This document shows positions 5,971 through 10,285 of a stretch of 10,285 bases of DNA, piece by piece. The notes under the pieces were generated by a model, which was not told where the DNA came from, searched no databases, and saw nothing but the letters and a program-made list of their open reading frames with translations. The number at the start of each line of letters is the position of its first letter. Within the stretch, counting starts at the first letter, position 1. The stretch lies in NCBI GenBank assembly GCA_028717865.1, contig JAQUMZ010000056.1, positions 1 to 10,285 on the forward strand, written 5' to 3'. This stretch comes from Elusimicrobiota bacterium (GTDB lineage: Bacteria; Elusimicrobiota; Elusimicrobia; UBA1565; UBA9628). A program made the position numbers and the translations under genes.

Positions 5971-8160
5971 CTAGAGCAGAAAAAGCATCTCCCGATACTT
6001 GGGCAGGGGCCAGAGCGAGGAGTCCACCACGCCCTCCAGGGCGTCGCAAGCCTCGCGCAGCGGCGCGAACAGCGGCTTGAGCTCGCGGCAGACCAGCAAG
6101 GCCTTCTTGCCGCCCTCGGCCTCCCGTTCGATCTTGCCCAGGCTCGCGCGCAAGGCCTCCACGCCTTTGTGGACGCGGTCGATGTCGCGGGCGACTTGGC
6201 GCAGGAGCTCCGTCTGGGTCTGCAGGGAAGGCTCGGCGGGCAGCAGTTCGCGCAGGCCGCGCACGGACTCTATGAGCCGGTTCTGGTAGGCCACCGCGGC
6301 CGGCACGATCATGGATTGCGCCAGCTCGATGACGATCCGCGCCTCGATCTCGACGTCCTTGACGTAGCGCTCGAGGCGCACGTGCTGGCGCGAGAGCGCT
6401 TCCGCCTCGCTCATGACGCCGAGCCGCTCGAGCAGGGCGAGATTGTCCTTGCGGCTGAAGCCCTCCAGGGCCTCCGCCGAATTGTCCACGTTGGGCAGCC
6501 CCCGCCGCTTGGCCTCCTGGGCCCACTCCGCGGAGTAGTTGTTGCCCTCGAAGCATACCGCCTTGGCGGACTTGAAGTAGCCGCGCAGGACCTCGATCGC
6601 CGCGTCGTTGAGGGACTTGCCGGCCCGCATCTGGGCCTCGATGTCCTTGCGGGCCTCGATGAGCCGGTCGGCGACGATGGCGTTGAGGATGGTCAGGGGC
6701 AGGGCGGTGTTGGCCGAGGAGCCCACGGCCCGGAACTCGAACTTGTCCCCCGTGAAGGCGAAGGGCGAGGTGCGGTTGCGGTCGGTGTTGTCGCGCAGTA
6801 TGGGCGGGATGCGGTCGATGCCGAAGTGCATCCATTGCTTGTCCTGGTTCTTGGGGGCCACGCCGTTCTCGATATCGGCCAGGACCTTGGTCAGGTGCTC
6901 CCCCAGGAAGACCGACATGATGGCCGGCGGCGCCTCGTTGGCGCCGAGGCGATGGTCGTTGCCCGAGGAAGCGATGGCGGCGCGCAAAAACAACGGATTG
7001 TCGTGCACGGCCTTGACGATGCAGACCAGGAAGACCAGGAACTGCAGGTTCTCCTGGGGCGTCTGCCCGGGCAGCAGCAGGTTGCGGCCCGCGTCCGTGG
7101 CCAGCGACCAGTTGCAGTGCTTGCCGCTGCCGTTGACCCCGGCGAAGGGCTTCTCGTGGAACAGCGCGGCCAGGCCGTGCCGGACGGCGATGCGGTCGAG
7201 TATGTCCATCACCAGCTGGTTGTGGTCGACCGCGACGTTGATCTCCTCGAAGACCGGAGCGCACTCGAACTGGTTGGGAGCCACCTCGTTGTGGCGGGTC
7301 TTGACCGGCACGCCGAGCTTGTAAAGTTCGCTCTCGGCGTCGGTCATGAACGCGAAGACCCGCTCCTCGATGCTGCCGAAATAGTGATCCTCGAGCTGCT
7401 GGCCTTTAGGCGAGGGCGCGCCCAGCAGGCTGCGCCCGGCCAGGAGCAGGTCCGGGCGGCTGTTGTAGGCCGAACGGTCGATCAGGAAATACTCCTGTTC
7501 GGGCCCGAGGGTGGGATGGACTTTCCGGGCCTGCACCCCGAAGAGCTTGAGCAGATCCAGGCTGGCCCGGTTGATGGCCTCGCAGGAACGCAGCAGCGGG
7601 GTCTTGTCGTCCAGGGACTGCCCGTTGTAGGATACGAATATAGTCGGTATGCAGAGCGTGGCCCCCCCCCGCAACTCCATGAGGAAGGCGGGCGAGGTCG
7701 GGTCCCAAGCCGTGTAGCCGCGGGCCTCGAAGGTGGCGCGCAGGCCGCCGGAGGGGAAGCTCGATGCGTCGGGCTCCGCCTGCACCAGATGGCGGCCGGA
7801 GAAATTCTCGATGGCGCGCCCGTCGCCGGAGGGCTCCACGAAGCTGTCGTGCTTCTCGGCGGTGTAGCCGGTCATGGGCTGGAACCAGTGGCAGTAATGA
7901 GTCGCGCCCTTGGACAGCGCCCAGGTCTTCATGGCCGAGGCCACGGCGTTGGCTATGTCGGGCTCGATGCGCCGGCCGTTGTCGACGGCCTCCTGGAAGC
8001 GGCGGTAGGTCTCCTTGGGCAGCAGAAGCCGCATCGTCTCCGGTCCGAAAACGTTGCAGCCGAAATATTCCGACACCTTCGTCGGGGCGGATGGTTCGCG
8101 GGCGTCCGAGGCGTGTGGGCACATGTGATGGGGCGCTCCTGTCGGCGAAGGATGCGGCAT
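5971..8160 (-). CDS. glnN: Glutamine synthetase type III
   Basis: 729 residues, the usual GSIII length (types I and II are ~350-470). It makes glutamine from glutamate, ammonia and ATP. Clear GSIII signatures: 'THYCHWFQPMTGYTAEKHDS' (87-106), metal/substrate motif 'LGPEQEYFLID' (218-228), 'KTRHNEVAPNQFE' (287-299), 'NGSGKHCNWSL' (343-353), 'NDHRLGANEAPP' (401-412), 'RNRTSPFAFTGDKFEFRAVG' (461-480) and the C-terminal 'VVDSSLWPLPKYREMLF' (711-727). The ATG at 8160 is chosen because GGGAGG (8166-8171) lies 5 nt upstream and a promoter sits just before it; an in-frame ATG at residue 13 is an alternative. The first ~30 residues are Pro/His-rich and extra to the core. A run of nine G (7662-7670) falls inside 'LRGGA' (163-167). 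It heads an operon with peroxiredoxin and a small protein. Confidence 0.96.
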   Translation of the reverse strand: MPHPSPTGAPHHMCPHASDAREPSAPTKVSEYFGCNVFGPETMRLLLPKETYRRFQEAVDNGRRIEPDIANAVASAMKTWALSKGATHYCHWFQPMTGYTAEKHDSFVEPSGDGRAIENFSGRHLVQAEPDASSFPSGGLRATFEARGYTAWDPTSPAFLMELRGGATLCIPTIFVSYNGQSLDDKTPLLRSCEAINRASLDLLKLFGVQARKVHPTLGPEQEYFLIDRSAYNSRPDLLLAGRSLLGAPSPKGQQLEDHYFGSIEERVFAFMTDAESELYKLGVPVKTRHNEVAPNQFECAPVFEEINVAVDHNQLVMDILDRIAVRHGLAALFHEKPFAGVNGSGKHCNWSLATDAGRNLLLPGQTPQENLQFLVFLVCIVKAVHDNPLFLRAAIASSGNDHRLGANEAPPAIMSVFLGEHLTKVLADIENGVAPKNQDKQWMHFGIDRIPPILRDNTDRNRTSPFAFTGDKFEFRAVGSSANTALPLTILNAIVADRLIEARKDIEAQMRAGKSLNDAAIEVLRGYFKSAKAVCFEGNNYSAEWAQEAKRRGLPNVDNSAEALEGFSRKDNLALLERLGVMSEAEALSRQHVRLERYVKDVEIEARIVIELAQSMIVPAAVAYQNRLIESVRGLRELLPAEPSLQTQTELLRQVARDIDRVHKGVEALRASLGKIEREAEGGKKALLVCRELKPLFAPLREACDALEGVVDSSLWPLPKYREMLFLL

Positions 8161-8192
8161 TCGGGCCTCCCGGCGGCGACCGCCGCCCCTTA

Positions 8193-8220
8193 ATGATATC
8201 AGATTGTCGCGGCCCCTCAA
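8193..8220 (-). promoter_or_regulatory. Promoter of the GSIII-peroxiredoxin operon
   Basis: On the minus strand, TTGAGG (8215-8220), a 16-nt spacer, then TATCAT (8193-8198). The expected start near 8186 gives a leader of about 26 nt that includes a GGCGGC/GCCGCC hairpin (8172-8187) and the GGGAGG ribosome site. I see no sigma54 -24/-12 motif, so nitrogen control by sigma54 is not indicated. Confidence 0.6.
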
Positions 8221-8298
8221 AACGCCGCCGCGCGCCATTCTACCGCGGGCTGGTCAAAGCCGGGTCAGAACTGCGGGGGCGCGGCGCGGAAAACAACC

Positions 8299-8339
8299 GC
8301 GCCGCCCGGGGCGCCAAAAGAGCGCGCCCCGAGCGGCGC
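8299..8339 (-). terminator. Intrinsic terminator after the lipoprotein gene
   Basis: A 16-bp stem (8299-8314 with 8324-8339, one mismatch) encloses a 9-nt loop. On the minus strand the stem is followed by GGTTGTTTTCC, a T-rich tail. It begins 18 bp past the stop of the lipoprotein gene, which suits a rho-independent terminator for it. Confidence 0.7.
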
Positions 8340-8357
8340 CGCCGGAATACGCGGTCG

Positions 8358-8555
8358 TTACTTCTGACCCTTGGTGGCCGGAGCCGCGGGCTGGACGGGA
8401 GCCGCCGGCTGGACGGCGGGATTCTCCGCCGGGGCCGCGGGCTGGGTCACCTCGGGATTCTCCGCCGGAGCCGGCTGTTCCTCGGCCTTTTTGCAGCCAT
8501 AAACGCAGGCCGCGAGCGCCACCGCCGCTACGCCGCATCGCACGATGTTTTTCAC
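8358..8555 (-). CDS. Small Pro/Ala-rich lipoprotein
   Basis: 65 residues with a GTG start at 8555. CAGGAG lies 6 nt upstream, which supports both the gene and this start. The N-terminus is a lipoprotein signal: MKNIVRCG, a hydrophobic run, then 'ACVYGC' with lipid-attachment Cys21 followed by KK. The mature part is a disordered Pro/Ala/Glu linker with a 12-residue repeat containing 'PAENP' (DNA repeat CGGGATTCTCCGCCGG at 8417-8432 and 8453-8468), ending TKGQK. It is probably anchored to the outer or inner membrane; no binding domain is visible. A strong terminator follows. Such small lipoproteins are poorly conserved and easily missed. Function unknown. Confidence 0.75.
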   Translation of the reverse strand: MKNIVRCGVAAVALAACVYGCKKAEEQPAPAENPEVTQPAAPAENPAVQPAAPVQPAAPATKGQK

Positions 8556-8567
8556 TTTGGTCTCCTG

Positions 8568-8611
8568 GAGGCGGCCTTATATTGATCACAAGACATGCTC
8601 TTGGCCGCCTC
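8568..8611. promoter_or_regulatory. 9-bp inverted repeat upstream of the lipoprotein gene
   Basis: GAGGCGGCC (8568-8576) and GGCCGCCTC (8603-8611) flank 26 nt that include TATAAG on the minus strand (8576-8581), a candidate -10 box, and TGATCA. It could be an operator or a leader hairpin just before the ribosome site at 8562-8567. No good -35 box was found. Confidence 0.4.
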
Positions 8612-8670
8612 TATGTAAATGATGATATGCCCATGTTCGCATATTTTAAACGTTCGCGCCACATACAGGT

Positions 8671-8762
8671 TGACCACCCCAACGGAACCGGCGCCCCCTC
8701 GTATGGGGCGCCGGTTTCGCGGCGCTGGACGGCGCGCGCCGCGCTTGGATTACGGAATGCGG
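8671..8762. repeat. Twin-hairpin intergenic repeat, copy 1
   Basis: Starts TGACCACCCCAACGG. First hairpin: AACCGGCGCCCC (8686-8697), loop CTCGTAT, GGGGCGCCGGTT (8705-8716), a perfect 12-bp stem. Second hairpin: CGCGGCGC ... GCGCCGCG further on (about 8718-8743). About 91% identical to copy 2 at 8849-8941, with 36 bases (8681-8716) identical. Confidence 0.8.
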
Positions 8763-8848
8763 GCCGCCGCCGTTCAACCATTCGCGATGCGCAGCTTCGT
8801 GAATCCGGACGGCTCCCGGTGGGGGCAGTCCGGGCCGGTAGGAGATGA

Positions 8849-8941
8849 TGGCCACCCTAACGGAACCGGCGCCCCCTCGTATGGGGCGCCGGTTGCGCGG
8901 CGCTGTACGGCGCGCGCCGCGCTAGGGATTACGGCGTGCGG
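8849..8941. repeat. Twin-hairpin intergenic repeat, copy 2
   Basis: Same orientation as copy 1 and offset by 178 bp. First hairpin 8864-8894 has the same 12-bp stem and the same CTCGTAT loop. Second hairpin pairs GCGCGGCGC (8895-8903) with GCGCCGCGC. Substitutions are mostly outside the first hairpin, and there is a 1-nt insertion near 8925. The copy ends about 70 bp before the tRNA promoter. Confidence 0.8.
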
Positions 8942-8989
8942 ACCGCTTACGGTTTTGATGGGTTGAAGCTCAGTCTCAAACCCGGTTTT

Positions 8990-9017
8990 TTCGAACGCGC
9001 GGCCAATTTGCTATGAT
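8990..9017 (+). promoter_or_regulatory. Likely promoter of the tRNA-Cys gene
   Basis: TATGAT at 9012-9017 with a poor TTCGAA-like -35 element 16 nt upstream (8990-8995), after a T-run. The expected start is about 9024, leaving a ~36-nt leader before the tRNA. Confidence 0.45.
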
Positions 9018-9059
9018 GCCCGAGTCCTCGGTGCCTTAGAACCGGACCGAAAAATCACC

Positions 9060-9133
9060 GGTGCGATACCCAAGTGGTCCAAGGGGACGGTCTGCAAAAC
9101 CGTTATTCGCGGGTTCGAATCCCGCTCGCACCT
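9060..9133 (+). tRNA. tRNA-Cys (GCA anticodon)
   Basis: A full cloverleaf can be drawn. Acceptor stem GGTGCGA (9060-9066) pairs with TCGCACC (9126-9132), and the discriminator is T9133, the U73 typical of tRNA-Cys. The D arm has CCC/GGG with GG in the loop. Anticodon stem ACGGT/ACCGT (9087-9091 / 9099-9103) encloses CTGCAAA with anticodon GCA at 9094-9096. The T arm is GCGGG-TTCGAAT-CCCGC (9109-9125). No CCA is encoded; the bases after 9133 are CAC, so CCA must be added by the CCA-adding enzyme. Confidence 0.96.
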
Positions 9134-9159
9134 CACCTTTACGCCGCATAGCCGGCGCG

Positions 9160-9588
9160 CTACGGGTCGGAAAGAATCGAGTCCAATTCGGCCGCGATCT
9201 TGCGGTCCAAGGCGGCGCGAATCTGCTGGCGGATGCGCTCCACGGCGCAAGGCTTCTCCAAGAACGCCGCGACATTGACGTCCTCTTCCAGCAGGTTCTT
9301 CGTGGACCGCGCCAGATGGCTGGCCGAGATGAGGATCACCGGAATGCTCCGCGTCGCCATGTCCGACTGCAGTTCGCGCAGCATCTCCACCCCCGAAACC
9401 TGGGGCATCATGAGATCGAGCAGGATCAGATGGGGCGCCTCCCGCCGCGCCGTCTCCAAACCCTCCTTGCCGTCCGCCGCTTCCAGCACGCGGAATTCCC
9501 CGCCCACGGCGGCCCCGACCAGGGCCCTGAACACGGGGTCGTCGTCCACGATGAGCAGCGTCTCTTTGCCGAGTTCCTTGTTCTCCAT
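9160..9588 (-). CDS. Single-domain (CheY-like) response regulator
   Basis: 142 residues, one receiver domain and no output domain. Visible: acidic pocket 'IVDDDP' (13-18), phospho-acceptor Asp58 in 'ILLDLMMPQVSG' (55-66), switch Ser in 'VILISAS' and conserved Lys in 'FLEKP'. A short helical tail ('IRAALDRKIAAELDSILSDP') follows the fold. It would take phosphate from a histidine kinase not encoded here and act by protein contact. On the minus strand, TATAGT at 9604-9609 is a possible -10 box and an AGG lies about 10 nt before the ATG. It converges on the tRNA-Cys gene, ending 26 bp from it, and diverges from the glycosyltransferase gene. Family certain; partner unknown. Confidence 0.92.
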   Translation of the reverse strand: MENKELGKETLLIVDDDPVFRALVGAAVGGEFRVLEAADGKEGLETARREAPHLILLDLMMPQVSGVEMLRELQSDMATRSIPVILISASHLARSTKNLLEEDVNVAAFLEKPCAVERIRQQIRAALDRKIAAELDSILSDP

Positions 9589-9658
9589 ATTGGTACCTGC
9601 AATACTATAATTTCGGCAATCTCAACTCCAGTCAAAATATCGTCGCGGCCTAATTTCT

Positions 9659-9664
9659 TATAAT
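9659..9664 (+). promoter_or_regulatory. -10 box for the GT39-like gene, leaderless start
   Basis: A perfect TATAAT ends exactly 6 nt (TGTCCC) before the GTG at 9671, the same geometry as at 2650-2664. No ribosome site and no clear -35 box are present. Confidence 0.55.
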
Positions 9665-9670
9665 TGTCCC

Positions 9671-10285
9671 GTGCGCGTATCCCTGGTCTTGAGCCTGGCC
9701 GTCTTCTGCTTCCTGGGCTGGTCCACGATCGACAGCGCCGCGCCCACTTACGACGAGCCGGTGCACCTGGCCAGCGGCTGCGCGGCCTTGCGCACGGGCC
9801 GGCTGATCAACGCCATGGATCATCCGCCTTTGGCCGAGATGTGGGCCGCCCTGCCTTTACTGCCCATGCGGCCGACGCTGTTTCTGCAGCACCCGGATTG
9901 GCTCCAAGGCCGGGTCTACAACTACGCCGATTTGTTCCTATATAAGAACCGGCTCGACGCCCAGCGCATGCTCGACACGGCCCGATTTTGGTGCCTGCTG
10001 AGCTTCGGGCTCCTGCTCGCGGTCGGAATACTCACCTGGGCGCGCCGCCTGGCCGGCGCCCCCGCGGCCGCGGCCGCGGGGCTGCTCCTGGCCTTCTGCC
10101 CCCCGCTTTTCACCAACGCCGCCCTGGTGACCACCGACACGTGCGGCGCGGCGTTCTTCTTCCTGACCTTTCAACTGCTGTCCCGCGAGCGCCGGGGGAC
10201 CTGGACTTGGATCGCGGCCGGGACCTGCGCCGGGGCGGCCCTGGCGAGCAAGTTCAGCATGTTCGTGCTGCCGGCTTTCGCCGCG
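9671..10285 (+). CDS. GT-C / ArnT-PMT (GT39-like) membrane glycosyltransferase, partial
   Basis: The frame is open from the GTG at 9671 to the right edge: 205 residues, C-terminus missing. It starts with a membrane helix (MRVSLVLSLAVFCFLGW), then a periplasmic loop with 'PTYDEPVHLASG' (25-36), where the Asp-Glu pair matches the catalytic/metal motif of GT-C enzymes, and 'MDHPPLAEMWAALPLLP' (49-65), a hallmark of the ArnT/PMT superfamily. Further helices follow at about 107-125, 128-148, 155-170 and 180-205, with 'ASKFSMFVLP' at the end. The family transfers sugars from polyprenyl-phosphate donors to lipids or proteins across the inner membrane. The GTG start is favoured because a TATAAT sits 6 nt upstream and the first helix begins directly after it. 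Substrate unknown. Confidence 0.88.
   Translation, partial: MRVSLVLSLAVFCFLGWSTIDSAAPTYDEPVHLASGCAALRTGRLINAMDHPPLAEMWAALPLLPMRPTLFLQHPDWLQGRVYNYADLFLYKNRLDAQRMLDTARFWCLLSFGLLLAVGILTWARRLAGAPAAAAAGLLLAFCPPLFTNAALVTTDTCGAAFFFLTFQLLSRERRGTWTWIAAGTCAGAALASKFSMFVLPAFAA

Larger units (their letters stand above)
8556..9059. other. 504-bp gene-free region between lipoprotein and tRNA-Cys genes
   Basis: No convincing gene on either strand. It holds a 9-bp inverted repeat (8568-8576 / 8603-8611) in front of the lipoprotein gene, two copies of a twin-hairpin repeat (8671-8762 and 8849-8941) and a likely tRNA promoter with TATGAT at 9012-9017. Open frames crossing the repeats are short, Arg/Gly-rich and follow the repeat on both strands, so I do not call them genes. 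Confidence 0.6.

Noticed and set aside
5462..7264. A 600-codon frame reading into the peroxiredoxin from inside GSIII
   Set aside because: The upstream 430 codons are out of frame with GSIII and look like noise; the peroxiredoxin start at 5950 has a strong ribosome site.
6169..8193. 674-codon open frame on the plus strand, antisense to GSIII
   Set aside because: It mirrors the GSIII gene in GC-rich DNA, has Gly/Arg/Leu-rich low-complexity sequence, and GSIII is certain on the other strand.
8803..8815. A third copy, inverted, of the GGAGCCGTC motif found at 4804 and 4976
   Set aside because: Only about 9 bases match, and the same 9-mer (as GACGGCTCC) also occurs by codon use inside pfkA, so chance is likely.
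8646..8855. Possible 69-codon gene between the twin-hairpin repeats
   Set aside because: Low-complexity, no ribosome site, and it runs into the repeat; it could at most be a remnant.
8671..8941. CRISPR-like array
   Set aside because: Only two copies, too long (~92 bp), with a non-spacer-like 86-bp gap and no cas gene nearby.
9011..9275. Two ~79-codon minus-strand frames covering the tRNA-Cys gene
   Set aside because: They translate the antisense of a tRNA (the familiar 'GFEPANNG'-like peptide artefact).

Overview
The window is a high-GC, gene-dense stretch of a Gram-negative bacterial chromosome. It encodes a TolC-type outer-membrane protein, a twin-arginine (Tat) exported protein, a lipoprotein and a multi-pass GT-C glycosyltransferase, so an envelope with inner and outer membranes is likely. 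No ribosomal or marker gene fixes the taxon. The type III glutamine synthetase, the clade-III-like phosphofructokinase and the probably leaderless promoters suggest a deep-branching phylum (Elusimicrobiota is one guess, at low confidence) rather than Enterobacteria-like Proteobacteria.

Layout from left to right: (1) On the minus strand, a TetR repressor gene overlaps a tolC-like gene by 4 nt. The tolC-like gene runs off the left edge. A perfect 28-bp palindrome lies over the promoter just before the repressor start, so this is almost certainly a self-regulated efflux operon. (2) A Tat-exported DUF362 gene (minus) and a SIS-domain sugar-phosphate isomerase/deaminase gene (plus) diverge from a 43-bp gap. 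In both directions a -10 box sits exactly 6 nt before the start codon. (3) The SIS gene is followed after 7 bp by a 6-phosphofructokinase gene, a small amino-sugar/glycolysis operon making and then phosphorylating fructose 6-phosphate. (4) A 262-bp gene-free gap between converging operons holds several strong hairpins and a 17-bp direct repeat. (5) A minus-strand operon reads GSIII glutamine synthetase, peroxiredoxin, then a small conserved-looking protein, with a recognisable promoter and good ribosome binding sites. (6) A small Pro/Ala-rich lipoprotein gene (minus) ends in a strong hairpin terminator. (7) A 504-bp gene-free region carries two ~92-bp copies of a twin-hairpin repeat (178 bp apart), then a tRNA-Cys(GCA) gene. 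(8) A minus-strand single-domain response regulator diverges from a plus-strand GT39-like glycosyltransferase that runs off the right edge and again looks leaderless.

Most genes are housekeeping or common accessory types. I see no clear undescribed multi-gene system. The points most worth a second look are the repeated '-10 box + 6 nt + start codon' geometry, the duplicated twin-hairpin element, the GSIII-peroxiredoxin-small protein operon, and the SIS-PFK pairing.
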